From NCBI GenBank assembly GCA_022701275.1, contig CP031740.1:3483001-3547000 (forward strand): a stretch of DNA of 64,000 nucleotides, read 5' to 3'. The DNA is from Microcoleus vaginatus PCC 9802 (lineage in GTDB: Bacteria; Cyanobacteriota; Cyanobacteriia; Cyanobacteriales; Microcoleaceae). A program made the position numbers and the translations under genes. Under the pieces are notes generated by a model, which did no database searches, was not told the DNA's origin, and was given only the letters and a program-made list of their open reading frames with translations. Below are positions 27,678 to 36,910 of the stretch, in pieces; the first letter of the stretch is position 1, and each line of letters starts with the position of its first letter.

Positions 27678-28517
27678 ATGACTATGGATTATTACGAATC
27701 CGACTCACCGCCGGCGGGTGTAGCTGAGGGCGAGTCTTTAACTGTTGAACAGGCGATCGCAAATTTGCACTCCCAAGATTACAGTCTCCGGTATTATGCT
27801 GCTTGGTGGGTTGGCAGATTTCGAGTCAAGGAACCGGCAGCTATTGCAGCTTTAATTGCCGCATTAGAAGAAGAGTCAGAACAAACAAAAATCGGTGACT
27901 ATTCCCTATTACGAAATGCGGCGCGGGCTCTGGGTAAATTGGGTGACAAACAAGCCTTACCGGCCCTGATTCGCTGTTTGGAATGCGCTGATTATTACGT
28001 GCGAGAAGCGGCGGCTCAAGCTCTAGAAATGCTGGGCGAGCTCGATTCTATTGGGCCGCTAATGAAGCTATTGGATGGGGGCGTAGCTGTGGCTGTGCGA
28101 GTGCCAGGAAAATCGCACCTCGTGCAACCTTACGACTCGGTAATTGAAGCTTTGGGAATGCTGAAAGCCACAGAAGCAATACCCCTAATTTCACCTTTTT
28201 TAGAACATTCTGTAGAGCGGGTGCAGTACGCTGCGGCGCGGGCGATGTATCAGTTAACTGGAGAGCGGGTTTACGGAGACCGATTGGTAAGTGCTTTGAA
28301 TGGGGATAATTTGCAGTTGAGGCGATCGGCTTTGATGGACTTGGGGGCGATCGGCTATTTGCCGGGAGCGCAAGCTATTTCTGAAACTTTAGCAGAAAAT
28401 AGCCTGAAATTGATAGCGCTCAAAGGAGTTTTGGAGCATCACCTCAATCAACAAGAATCACTATCTTTGTCAGATGAAGCTATTCAAGTTATGAACTTAA
28501 TGGATAGTTTACTTTAA
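27678..28517 (+). CDS. cpcE: phycocyanobilin lyase alpha subunit CpcE
   Basis: The protein has 279 residues made almost wholly of HEAT-like/PBS-lyase repeats: RYYAAWWVGRF, LLRNAARALGKLGDKQALPALIRCL, YYVREAAAQALEMLGE, VQYAAARAMYQLTGE, LRRSALMDLGAIGYLPGA. CpcE with CpcF forms the heterodimer that links phycocyanobilin to Cys84 of CpcA. Order cpcE-cpcF and the location just after cpcD are standard. An alternative start at the second Met (MDYYESD) is one residue away and cannot be excluded. Confidence 0.95.
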   Translation: MTMDYYESDSPPAGVAEGESLTVEQAIANLHSQDYSLRYYAAWWVGRFRVKEPAAIAALIAALEEESEQTKIGDYSLLRNAARALGKLGDKQALPALIRCLECADYYVREAAAQALEMLGELDSIGPLMKLLDGGVAVAVRVPGKSHLVQPYDSVIEALGMLKATEAIPLISPFLEHSVERVQYAAARAMYQLTGERVYGDRLVSALNGDNLQLRRSALMDLGAIGYLPGAQAISETLAENSLKLIALKGVLEHHLNQQESLSLSDEAIQVMNLMDSLL

Positions 28518-28596
28518 AAAATTAGTTCACAACTAAAATAGGATTGCTGTAGAGATTCTCAATTGTCTGCCGTATATTTAGGACACAGTATATTCA

Positions 28597-28663
28597 GGAC
28601 ACAGCACTGCTGTGTCCCTACGGCATATCTGTATTTTAGACAGGAAACAGCACTGCTGTTTCC
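28597..28663. repeat. two related hairpins with compensatory changes
   Basis: GGACACAG-CACTG-CTGTGTCC (28597-28617) and GGAAACAG-CACTG-CTGTTTCC (28643-28663) share the loop and differ at one stem position on both arms so pairing is kept. They lie between cpcE and cpcF with AGGRAACAG/TCCCTAC flanks. Confidence 0.75.
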
Positions 28664-28767
28664 CTACCTATTTTGATGAGAATGTTGGCGGGTAAGGTGG
28701 GAAAAAGTTCGATCGCGCGATCGACCCAACCTACAATTAAAATGGTCACGGTAAAGCTTACAAATAA

Positions 28768-29394
28768 ATGGCATTAGAACTAATTCAGGCTGTCGAACAA
28801 GCAGATTCTTCCGAAGGCTTGTTAAACGCAGTCAAAGCACTGGCTGCAGCTTCCTCAAAACAAGCAATTCCTACCTTAATTACAGTGCTCGGTTACAACA
28901 ACCCAGGCGCCGCTGTTGCCGCCGTTGATGGGCTAATTGAGCTCGGAGAACCTGCGGTGCTGCCGCTTCTAGAACAGCTTGACGGCTACAATTACGGGGC
29001 GAGAGCTTGGGCTGTTCGGGCTTTGGCGGGAATTGGCGACCCCAGGGGTTTGGAGATTTTGCTCGATGCAGCGGCGAATGACTTTGCTTTGAGCGTGCGG
29101 CGGGCCGCGGCGAGGGGTTTGGGGACGATTTGTTGGGAACTGATGCCGGCAGAACAAATTGCAGATGCTCAACTTCGCGCTGTGAAAACGCTACTGCAAG
29201 CGTCCCGAGATCCAGAATGGGTGGTTCGCTACGCAGCAGCGGGGGGTTTGCAAGCTTTGGCGGGTGCTGCGACTGTTAAACCGGATTGGTTAGCGGAAGT
29301 TTCGGCCAGATTTGAGGAAATCACCCAAAGCGATGAAACTACTTCAGTTAGGGCTCGGGCTTTGCTTGCTAAGAAAATATTGTCACTTGGCTAG
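28768..29394 (+). CDS. cpcF: phycocyanobilin lyase beta subunit CpcF
   Basis: The protein has 208 residues of HEAT-like repeats (AIPTLITVLGYNNPGAAVAAVDGLIELGEP, YGARAWAVRALAGIGDPRGLEILLDA, SVRRAAARGLGTICW, WVVRYAAAGGLQALAG), the normal size of CpcF. It is the partner of CpcE in chromophore attachment and detachment at CpcA Cys84. The 250-base gap to cpcE holds the paired hairpins. Its last 12 bases overlap the end of the convergent DUF2103 gene. Confidence 0.95.
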   Translation: MALELIQAVEQADSSEGLLNAVKALAAASSKQAIPTLITVLGYNNPGAAVAAVDGLIELGEPAVLPLLEQLDGYNYGARAWAVRALAGIGDPRGLEILLDAAANDFALSVRRAAARGLGTICWELMPAEQIADAQLRAVKTLLQASRDPEWVVRYAAAGGLQALAGAATVKPDWLAEVSARFEEITQSDETTSVRARALLAKKILSLG

Positions 29395-29676
29395 GGTTTG
29401 GGCGATCATCTCTTCCAAGTCCCCTTGACTGAGAGTGGTTAATATAAAGACTTCTTGTACGGTTTTGCCCTGTCTGGCGATGATTTTAAATCCCCCGCGG
29501 ATGGGTACTGACACTCTTAATGTCATGCGGGGGATGTGTCCTTTAACTTTGTTGATGACGCCGGGAGTGACAGTTTGAATGCCGATTTTTAGGGTGAGGC
29601 GCTCTAAAATTGGTATCAAACCGGGAAGGTGGGTAGAGTGATTCCAAACTAGGCGGCCTTTGGGTTGTGCGTTCAT
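29383..29676 (-). CDS. DUF2103-like small protein
   Basis: This 97-residue protein resembles the DUF2103 family (described as predicted metal-binding, function unknown) in length and in KGRLVWNHSTHLPGLIPILERL and RMTLRVSVPIRGGFKIIARQGKTVQEVFI. His residues in NHSTHLPG could be metal ligands. It converges on cpcF with a 12-base overlap of coding ends. No operon partner is evident. The family name is recalled, not searched. Confidence 0.7.
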   Translation of the reverse strand: MNAQPKGRLVWNHSTHLPGLIPILERLTLKIGIQTVTPGVINKVKGHIPRMTLRVSVPIRGGFKIIARQGKTVQEVFILTTLSQGDLEEMIAQTLAK

Positions 29677-29776
29677 AAATATTTAACCAAATTCAACATA
29701 CCCAGTCTAAGCCACCCCTGGCTGGAACCAATTTGAAATTCCCTCAACTTCTGTATCAATAACGTTACTGTGAGCG

Positions 29777-30244
29777 TCATTGCCAGCAAACCGAGCCAAT
29801 CTCAAACCGAGATTTTTGATTCCTGGCGCGCAAGCTAAGATTTGATGGCGCAGAATTGTCCTGTAGTTTTTGATATTTTGGGTTGGCAACGGTCGGTTTT
29901 TCTAGTTGAGTGGCGATCGCCGCGAGCATTTCTGCGAGGCTGCAAGGTTTCTTGAGATAGCCGTCTGCTTTGAGTTCCAGGGCTTTTTCCATTTCTGAAC
30001 CAGTCATAAAAATAAACGGAATGCTGGCGGTTGCAGGCTGCGATCGCACGGCTGCGAATACTTCAAAACCGTCGAGTTCTGGCATCATGACATCAGACAA
30101 AATTAAATCGGGAATTTCGGCTGCTAACTGGATACCGACTTTTCCGTTTTCAGCACCCACAGCTTCAAAACCGCGCGATTGCAGAAGTTCTAATACCGTT
30201 TCTCGAATTAAATCATCGTCTTCAATTACTAATATTTTTTTCAT
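29777..30244 (-). CDS. single-domain response regulator (CheY-like receiver)
   Basis: The protein has 155 residues. The receiver domain covers 1-120: acidic pair (IEDDD, 8-11), phospho-acceptor Asp51 (LILSDVMMPELDG), Thr81 (FMTGS) and Lys99 (YLKKP). The extra 35 residues (NPKYQKLQDNSAPSNLSLRARN...) are not an output domain and look disordered. It probably works by protein-protein contact, and its kinase partner is not in the neighbourhood. The orphan hybrid kinase at 50-54 kb is far away. The downstream 100 bases hold nothing recognisable. Confidence 0.9.
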   Translation of the reverse strand: MKKILVIEDDDLIRETVLELLQSRGFEAVGAENGKVGIQLAAEIPDLILSDVMMPELDGFEVFAAVRSQPATASIPFIFMTGSEMEKALELKADGYLKKPCSLAEMLAAIATQLEKPTVANPKYQKLQDNSAPSNLSLRARNQKSRFEIGSVCWQ

Positions 30245-30672
30245 GGGTTTGAGCTGGCTCTTTACTTTGTTTGTATTCCTCTGTTATTATTGTTACAGGT
30301 GAGTTTTAAAGAATTCAATAGGGTTATTGCAAAAAACCGCTTTTGACTGGCAACTTTTTACGGCTTTGTGTATGCTCGCAGTTACACACAAGACTTGAGT
30401 TATCAGCAGCTTTACCTTGTGTACTAGCGGTAGAAGTCGCTCCGGGGTACCTAGGATTGTGAACGTCTAAAATCAGCGATACAACAGTTTATTTAATAAA
30501 GATTCCAGCCGCCTGACTCAAAAAGTTTCTATTTGAATGGCGATCGCAGTTACGTGTAATTAATAAATCCGCCGATCAGCTAAGCGCGAAACTCCAACCT
30601 GTGAAGTTCACAAATTTCGGGCGATCGGGTAAAATATAACCTGGTGTATCGCTATTAAGTGAGGAAAAAGAT
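30245..30672. other. intergenic region, no gene seen
   Basis: This 428-base divergent region lies between the receiver gene and the monooxygenase-like gene. It contains one GGCGATCGC site but no tRNA, hairpin with T-tail or family-like frame. Confidence 0.4.
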
Positions 30673-30999
30673 ATGTCAGAATTTCTAGACTTTCTCAGAC
30701 ATCAGTTTGCCTACGTTGCCATTGGCGAATTTAAACCAGGAAAATTTGAAGCTGCAGAACAACTTTTTGAAAAAGCCGTTGCGACTTATGCCACAGGTTT
30801 TAAGGGAGCATACCTGCTGCAATTGCCCAATACAGACAAAGGTATTGCCATCATTTTTTGGGAAAGCGTAGAAGATATGGCAGCCAATCAAAGCGAAGCT
30901 TATCAGGAAATATTGAAGCAGATGACGCCTTTGTTTGCCAAAATACCAGACACTAATGTTTATGAAATCGTCAGTGAAATTCAGCCCAAAAGTGAATAA
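30673..30999 (+). CDS. ABM-fold (antibiotic-biosynthesis-monooxygenase-like) small protein
   Basis: This 108-residue protein has the ferredoxin-like alpha+beta pattern of dimeric alpha-beta-barrel proteins: YVAIGEFKPGKFEAAEQLFEKAV, GAYLLQLPNTDKGIAIIFWES and EILKQMTPLFAKIPDTNVYEIVS. The arrangement fits ABM/quinol-monooxygenase-like folds, but no catalytic residues define the reaction. SD GAGGAAAAAG precedes the ATG. It ends one base before the stop of the convergent cas6 gene, so the two transcripts overlap. Confidence 0.6.
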   Translation: MSEFLDFLRHQFAYVAIGEFKPGKFEAAEQLFEKAVATYATGFKGAYLLQLPNTDKGIAIIFWESVEDMAANQSEAYQEILKQMTPLFAKIPDTNVYEIVSEIQPKSE

Positions 31000-31881
31000 T
31001 TAAAAAACCTGCAACCGGCGCGTCATTCCCATACCCATCGGCGTTTTTCGCCCGACTCCGCTGTAAAGCGCAAAATCGGCTAAAGTGTTAATTTGCTTGA
31101 TAGTAGCAGGAGCTATATCTCCCATAATTCGGTAACTAATATCGCCGACGCAGCCAATAAATTTACTGCGAGAATCCGTACTAACTTCGGTTCGGATATC
31201 AAAGAAACTGGGGAAAATAGCTTCTGTGAAAGTAGGTTCGATCGCAATTCTGCTGTACTTGTTCCAGCGATTCGCTAAACTGCCGAAAATACTTTCTCTA
31301 GTTGGCATAGCACTATCATATACACCTTGCCGAAAATTAGTAGGAGTGCAAAAACTAAAAGCAATTTGGCGCTCAGTTTCCGAAGCTCTATCGAACAATT
31401 CGGCGTAACTACAAAAGTTTACCCAAGGCTGGTTTGATTGCGGTTCGCTCAAAATATTAGTAATGTATATATTTGTCGGCCCGAGATGCCAAGGGCTCTC
31501 GAAATTAAGTTGCTGCCAAAGTTGAGTTAGGCGATCGAACAAACCGTCATCCAGCAGAGAAATTCGCCACCAAATCGGCGTATTTTCCTGAATTGCTTGC
31601 TTGTGTTCCCACTGTACAGCCTGCGAAATTGTGCGGGAAGCCGGAGGCAAAACTCTCTTCTGTGCCTGGGGCGTGCTGCTTTTGTAAGCCTCTTTTCTGC
31701 TTACTTGAAAAGGGCTTAAAGTAAAAGCTTTTTCATGAGATTGGTCGTGCAGGTACGCGCTCAAATCGCTGTCTACAGCACTCACAAGGTTCAAAAAAAA
31801 AGCGTGGAGATGCCGCCCCGTTAAAAACTGGGATGGAATTGGTGCAACTGGCACCAGGTTTAAAACAATGCTGTGGGGCAT
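31000..31881 (-). CDS. cas6: CRISPR-associated endoribonuclease Cas6, solitary
   Basis: The protein has 293 residues. It begins PHSIVLNLVPVAPIPSQFLTGRHLHAFFLNLV, a RAMP N-terminus with two His that could be catalytic. It ends in the Gly-rich loop GVGRKTPMGMGMTRRLQVF, the strongest mark of Cas6 (GxGxxxxxGxG). RIAIEPTFTEAIFPSFF and DISYRIMGD in the second RAMP half also fit. Cas6 cuts CRISPR repeat transcripts into guide RNAs. No other cas gene and no repeat-spacer array lie in this window, so it must act on an array elsewhere or be a remnant. Confidence 0.88.
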   Translation of the reverse strand: MPHSIVLNLVPVAPIPSQFLTGRHLHAFFLNLVSAVDSDLSAYLHDQSHEKAFTLSPFQVSRKEAYKSSTPQAQKRVLPPASRTISQAVQWEHKQAIQENTPIWWRISLLDDGLFDRLTQLWQQLNFESPWHLGPTNIYITNILSEPQSNQPWVNFCSYAELFDRASETERQIAFSFCTPTNFRQGVYDSAMPTRESIFGSLANRWNKYSRIAIEPTFTEAIFPSFFDIRTEVSTDSRSKFIGCVGDISYRIMGDIAPATIKQINTLADFALYSGVGRKTPMGMGMTRRLQVF

Positions 31882-31970
31882 TTTTAAATTTATATACTGT
31901 GTCTGTATATATGTTCAGCTAATATTAATACTACCGCTAAGTTGCAACTTAGATTAAGGAATTTAAATCA

Positions 31971-31997
31971 CGTAAGGTGCACAGTGTGCACCCTACG
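31971..31997. repeat. CGTAAGGTGCAC hairpin (GTAGGGTGC family)
   Basis: CGTAAGGTGCAC-AGT-GTGCACCCTACG pairs with one mismatch. It lies between fba and cas6. Members occur at 19416, 26020, 36818 and 38556. Confidence 0.7.
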
Positions 31998-32072
31998 TTT
32001 ACGACGATTTGTGGGTCGTGTCCACCTACGTTTAGGTTGTAATATTGAGGCTAATCTCTGTGCGGTAAATTT

Positions 32073-33155
32073 TTAGGCGATCGAGATTTCTGGCGACAAA
32101 TAAACATCTTGAATGGCGTTGAACAATTTTACGCCTTCTTCAAAAGGACGCTGAAAAGTTTTGCGGCCGGAAATTAAGCCACAGCCGCCAGCGCGCTTGT
32201 TGATTACCGCCGTGCGAATTGCTTCTGCAAAATCGCTTTTCCCGGAAGCACCGCCGGAGTTAATTAAACCCATCCTTCCCGCATAACAGTTGAGCACTTG
32301 ATAGCGAGTTAGATCGATCGGGTGATCCGTTGTCAAATCCGAATAAACCCGCTTGTCGGTTTTGCCGTAACTGTGATCGCTAGCTTTAGCAACTGCTCCA
32401 TAGCCGTTGTTGCATTCGGGCAATTTCTGCTTGATAATGTCAGCTTGAATTGTCACTCCTAAGTGATTTGCTTGACCTGTCAAATCGGCCGCAATGTGAT
32501 AATCTTTGTCTTGTTTAAAGATATCGTTGCGGAGGTAGCACCACAGAATTGTCGCCATTCCGTATTCGTGAGCGTGAGCAAAAGCCTGACTGACTTCTTG
32601 GATTTGTCGCGTCGATTCCGGGGAACCAAAATAAATTGTTGCTCCCACTGCAACCGCTCCCAAATTCCAAGCTTGCTCGACTGAAGCAAACATTATTTGA
32701 TCGAATTGATTGGGATAAGTTAGCAACTCGTTATGATTGAGCTTGACAATGAAAGGGATTTTGTGCGCGTACTTGCGAGATACGCTTCCCAAAACTCCCA
32801 GCGTTGTCGCGACAGCATTGCAGCCAGCAGAGATTGCTAGTTTGATGATGTTTTCGCTGTCAAAATAGATGGGATTCGGTGCAAAAGAAGCGGCCGCCGA
32901 GTGTTCGATTCCTTGGTCTACCGGCAGGATGGATAAATAGCCGGTATTTGCCAAGCGTCCGCTAGAATAGAGTTGCTGAAGCGCTCGCAAAACTTGGGGA
33001 GATCGATCGGTTTGAGCAAAAATGCGATCGACCCAATCCGGCCCCGGCAGGTGCAACAAATCTTTAGAAACTTTCGCTTGATGGGTGAGCAACTCTTCGG
33101 CTTCGTCGCCCAGCCAAGATTCGATCGAACTGGGAACTGATAGTGTAGCTGTCAT
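32073..33155 (-). CDS. class I fructose-bisphosphate aldolase (archaeal/DhnA type)
   Basis: This 360-residue protein belongs to the DeoC/FbaB-type TIM-barrel class I aldolases ([91 protein letters not shown]). It forms a Schiff base with fructose-1,6-bisphosphate and gives DHAP and glyceraldehyde-3-phosphate in the cytosol, serving glycolysis and the Calvin cycle. The phosphate-binding loops GGASG and ISGRK are present. Cyanobacteria often carry this beside a class II enzyme. It is single-gene with no partner. Confidence 0.9.
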   Translation of the reverse strand: MTATLSVPSSIESWLGDEAEELLTHQAKVSKDLLHLPGPDWVDRIFAQTDRSPQVLRALQQLYSSGRLANTGYLSILPVDQGIEHSAAASFAPNPIYFDSENIIKLAISAGCNAVATTLGVLGSVSRKYAHKIPFIVKLNHNELLTYPNQFDQIMFASVEQAWNLGAVAVGATIYFGSPESTRQIQEVSQAFAHAHEYGMATILWCYLRNDIFKQDKDYHIAADLTGQANHLGVTIQADIIKQKLPECNNGYGAVAKASDHSYGKTDKRVYSDLTTDHPIDLTRYQVLNCYAGRMGLINSGGASGKSDFAEAIRTAVINKRAGGCGLISGRKTFQRPFEEGVKLFNAIQDVYLSPEISIA

Positions 33156-33379
33156 ACAGATTTCCCTCTCAATTTCAATTGCAGACTGATGATTCCAGAC
33201 ATTAGCCTTGCTGATATTGTAGCGAAAAAATCATATTTTCCCTTCAGTCAATGATCGACGCAGTTTTTAACAAGTTAGCGACAACAGCAGCTAGGACGCG
33301 CTACTCTATAATAAGCTGGCACTTCAGGCGGATCTGCGTTGCCAGCGATCGCCGATCGACTCACAACTTTGCCACCACA

Positions 33380-36010
33380 ATGTCACACACTTACTTTGAT
33401 TCTGAAAACGGTCACAAATCCTTCGAGATGCCCGGTGCTCGGCCGCATTACAATCCCGATCGCCCTGGTCAAGTAGAACACATTTTCCTCGACTTAGTGC
33501 TGAATATTCCCAAACAAAGCTTTCGTGGCACTTGCAGCATCCGCATCAATCCAGTCCGCAGCGGTATTGACAAATTAACCTTAGATGCTGTAAACCTAAA
33601 TATCAAATCAGTAAAAGTCGGCGAAATTGAGCAAAATTTCGACAGCGATGGCGAAGTGCTGCAAATTCAACTACACGAACCAACCCAAGCTTACCAACCA
33701 ATTACAATTGCGATCGAATACTCGGTCGAAAAACCCCAGCGCGGCCTCTATTTCGTCGGCCCGGACAAAAACTATCCAGACAAACCAACACAAGTTTGGA
33801 CTCAAGGCGAAGACGAAGATTCCCGCTTCTGGTTTCCCTGTTTCGACTATCCTGGACAACTCGCTACTTCAGAAATTCGAGTCCAAGTTCCGAGACAACT
33901 ATTTGCTATTTCCAACGGCGAATTAATTAGTACAAAAAACGAAGGCGACGAAAAAATTTATCACTGGTCCCAAACTCAGGTACACCCAACGTATTTAATG
34001 ACCTTAGCAGTCGGAGATTTTGCCGAAATTAAAGATGAATGGAACGGCAAACCAGTTAATTATTACGTGGAAAGAAGCCGCGAAGCAGACGCTAAGCGCA
34101 GCATGGGCAAAACGCCTCAAATGATTGAATTCTTTTCTGAAGCATTTGGCTATCCTTACCCTTTTCCCAAATACGCTCAAGTCTGCGTCGATGATTTCAT
34201 CTTCGGTGGTATGGAAAATACTTCGACAACTTTGCTAACAGATAGGTGCTTGTTAGATGAACGTGCCACCCTCGACAATCGAGGCACTGAAAGCTTAGTT
34301 GCCCACGAATTGGCTCACCAGTGGTTCGGTGATTTAGTAGTAATTAAACATTGGTCTCATGCTTGGATAAAAGAAGGCATGGCTTCTTATTCCGAGGTGC
34401 TGTGGACTGACAAAGAATACGGCAAAGAAGACGCGGCTTACTATATGTTAAATGAAGCCCGCAATTATTTAGCTGAAGACAGTTCCCGCTACCGCCGCCC
34501 GATCGTTACTCACGTTTACCGCGAAGCCATTGAATTGTACGATCGCCATTTGTACGAAAAAGGCGCTTGCGTCTATCACATGATTCGCGCCGAGTTGGGC
34601 GACGAATTATTTTACAAAGCAATTCACACTTTTGTGCGGGATAACGCTCACAAAACTGTAGAAACGATCGATTTGCTCAGGGCGATAGAAAAGGCTACTG
34701 GTCGCAATCTCATGTTTTTGTTTGACCAGTACGTTTATCGCGGCGGTCATCCAGATTATAAAGTTGCTTATTCCTGGGATGGCGACAGCAAATTAGCAAA
34801 AGTTACTGTCACCCAAACTCAGGTAAAAGATAGCAAAAATGACAACGGCAACAGCAAAGAGGTCTTTGACCTAAAAATTCCCATAGGCTTCGGTTACAAG
34901 CCGGAAAAAGATGCAGAAGATAACAGTTATGGACGTTCTACGGCTAACCTAAAAACTTTCACAGTCAGAATATACGAACGCGAGCAAAGCTTCTATTTCC
35001 CCCTAGAAGAGAAGCCGGCGTTTATCAGTTTCGATGTTGGCAATAGTTACTTAAAAACAGTTGTTTTAGAGTATGGAGTTGCCGAACTAAAAGCTCAGTT
35101 GCAGTTCGATCCAGACCCTGTTTCCCGGATTTACGCTGCCCAAGCTTTGGCGAAAAAGGGAGGGCTGGAAGCGGTGAAAACGCTGTCAGAAGTTCTCAAG
35201 AAAGAGCCGTTCTGGGCAGTGCGGGCGGAAGTTGCCGGTCAGTTAGTGGAAATTAAACTCGACCAAGTTTTTGAAGGTTTAGTAAGTGGTTTAAAAGATA
35301 AAGATGCTCGTGTTCGTCGCGCTGTGGTGAATGCGCTGGGTAAAATCCAAACTCACGAAACTTATAAAGCGCTGAGGTCGATCGTCGAAAAAGGCGACGA
35401 CAGCTATTACGTAGAAGCAGCAGCAGCGAGTGCTATGGGCTCCATTGCAGGGGCTAACCCCGACGAAAAACCGACCGACGAACAGGTACTGAAAGAGTTA
35501 AAATTGGTGCTGAAAGAGCGTCAGGGCTGGAATGAGGTAGTGCGATCGGGTGCGATCGCAGGTTTGGCGCAAATGAAAACTTCTGAAGATGCGCTGAATC
35601 TAATTTTGAAATACACTGCGGCGGGTACTCCGCAAGCTTTGCGCTTGGCTGCAATTCGATCTTTGGGCACAATTTCGACGGGTCAAACCAAGGTCAATTT
35701 AGAACGGATTTTGCAGCGATTGGCAGAATTATCTAAAGAGACGTTTTTCTTGACTCAAGTCTCTGTAGTAGCGGGATTAGGACAAATGCAAACTCGCAAA
35801 GCCATTCGCATTTTGCGTTCTTTAGCTGACCAAACTCCCGATGGCCGCGTTCGCCGCATGGCTGATGAAGCTGTGCAAAGAGTTCAGAAAAATGCTGGTT
35901 CTGATGCAGCGGTAAAGCAGTTGCGGGAGGAATTAGATCAGGTGAAAAAGGAGAATCAAGATTTGAGGAGTCGGATGGAAAATTTGGAGGCTAAGGCGAA
36001 GAAAGATTAG
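33380..36010 (+). CDS. M1-family zinc aminopeptidase with C-terminal HEAT repeats
   Basis: The ATG at 33380 is preferred: the 43 upstream codons are not family-like and contain a TATAAT (33307-33312). The 876-residue protein has the M1 exopeptidase motif GGMEN (DFIFGGMENTS), the zinc motif HELAHQWFGD (His309) and the third ligand in WIKEGMASYSE. The peptidase ends near residue 575. After it come HEAT-like repeats (VSRIYAAQALAKKGG, ARVRRAVVNALGKIQTHETYKAL, LRLAAIRSLGTI), then a short coiled coil (LREELDQVKKENQDLRSRM). It removes N-terminal residues from peptides in the cytosol; the repeats may bind partners or substrates. Confidence 0.93.
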   Translation: MSHTYFDSENGHKSFEMPGARPHYNPDRPGQVEHIFLDLVLNIPKQSFRGTCSIRINPVRSGIDKLTLDAVNLNIKSVKVGEIEQNFDSDGEVLQIQLHEPTQAYQPITIAIEYSVEKPQRGLYFVGPDKNYPDKPTQVWTQGEDEDSRFWFPCFDYPGQLATSEIRVQVPRQLFAISNGELISTKNEGDEKIYHWSQTQVHPTYLMTLAVGDFAEIKDEWNGKPVNYYVERSREADAKRSMGKTPQMIEFFSEAFGYPYPFPKYAQVCVDDFIFGGMENTSTTLLTDRCLLDERATLDNRGTESLVAHELAHQWFGDLVVIKHWSHAWIKEGMASYSEVLWTDKEYGKEDAAYYMLNEARNYLAEDSSRYRRPIVTHVYREAIELYDRHLYEKGACVYHMIRAELGDELFYKAIHTFVRDNAHKTVETIDLLRAIEKATGRNLMFLFDQYVYRGGHPDYKVAYSWDGDSKLAKVTVTQTQVKDSKNDNGNSKEVFDLKIPIGFGYKPEKDAEDNSYGRSTANLKTFTVRIYEREQSFYFPLEEKPAFISFDVGNSYLKTVVLEYGVAELKAQLQFDPDPVSRIYAAQALAKKGGLEAVKTLSEVLKKEPFWAVRAEVAGQLVEIKLDQVFEGLVSGLKDKDARVRRAVVNALGKIQTHETYKALRSIVEKGDDSYYVEAAAASAMGSIAGANPDEKPTDEQVLKELKLVLKERQGWNEVVRSGAIAGLAQMKTSEDALNLILKYTAAGTPQALRLAAIRSLGTISTGQTKVNLERILQRLAELSKETFFLTQVSVVAGLGQMQTRKAIRILRSLADQTPDGRVRRMADEAVQRVQKNAGSDAAVKQLREELDQVKKENQDLRSRMENLEAKAKKD

Positions 36011-36298
36011 GTGTAAAACACCATACCGGCGCAGATAAAGGCAGATATTGGCGATCGGCTTTTATCTGCTTGTCGGTAGAGGATGACGCGCAGTTATTAT
36101 AATAATATAAGTGTTCAGCGGGAGTGGATTTAAATTTGCTACTTTCCACAAAGTCTAAAAGCCAAATATCTCTATTCCCCACTTTGTTCTTGTCTCAAAT
36201 GGGGACTCATCTAGCATGAGGATGCAATGTTTATTTCTTACTTGTAAACAATTCATGAGGTTGCAGCAGCTTTTGCACCCAGACATATTGCATAAATC

Positions 36299-36715
36299 AT
36301 GAGTATAAAAACCGCTTTACTGATTGAGCAATCGGGGGTAATTCCCTATCGCATTCAAGACGGACAAATTGAAGTAATGCTGATTACTTCTTCGGCTAGC
36401 AAGCGCTGGGTGATTCCCAAAGGATTAATTGAACCTGACATGACTCCCCAAGATTCCGCCGCCAAGGAAGCTTGGGAAGAAGCAGGTTTGTTGGGTAAAG
36501 TGTTCCCGGATTTGCTGGGAACTTACGAGTATCAAAAGTCCGGCTATATTTGTCAGGTAGGGGTATTTTTAATGCAAGTGCAAGCAGTTCTAGAAATTTG
36601 GCCGGAAGCTAGCAAGAGAAAGCGGCAGTGGGTAAGTATTCCTAAAGCAATTAAGCGGGTTAATGAACCGGAACTCAAACTCATTATTGCGGATTTGCCG
36701 AATCGGTTCTGGTGA
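36299..36715 (+). CDS. NUDIX hydrolase
   Basis: This 138-residue protein has a Nudix box GLIEPDMTPQDSAAKEAWEEAGL (split here by its fixed spacing, with Glu pair EE in the metal-binding helix). Strands GVIPYRIQDGQIEVMLITS and KRWVIPKG place it in the family that hydrolyses nucleoside-diphosphate-linked or diphosphoinositol-like compounds; the WVIPKG entrance is typical of the diadenosine or inositol pyrophosphatase type. The substrate is not evident. It is a single gene with about 280 bases of AT-rich leader. Confidence 0.85.
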   Translation: MSIKTALLIEQSGVIPYRIQDGQIEVMLITSSASKRWVIPKGLIEPDMTPQDSAAKEAWEEAGLLGKVFPDLLGTYEYQKSGYICQVGVFLMQVQAVLEIWPEASKRKRQWVSIPKAIKRVNEPELKLIIADLPNRFW

Positions 36716-36817
36716 TTCAGTCATGGATGCAGAACCTAATTATCTAATGTGCGGCGAGGCGCATCTTACCGCCCTAATTCGCGCGTCAAACCACTGTTTA
36801 CTCTTAGTATAAATTTT

Positions 36818-36877
36818 TAGGGTGCGTCCGTCAGCTAAATGATTGGAAAATCGAGCTATGATTACTGACGCACCCTA
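36818..36877. repeat. inverted repeat TAGGGTGCGTC / GACGCACCCTA
   Basis: Perfect 11-base arms enclose 38 bases, with secondary GTCAG/CTGAC pairing inside. It is a member of the dispersed GTAGGGTGC family, between the NUDIX gene and a membrane protein gene. Confidence 0.75.
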
Positions 36878-36910
36878 CAAACTTATGATATCAGTATAAA
36901 AACTTTCTTC

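Noticed and set aside
33251..33379. 43-codon extension of the M1 aminopeptidase
   Set aside because: It contains a TATAAT and is not conserved-looking; Met at 33380 begins the known family sequence.
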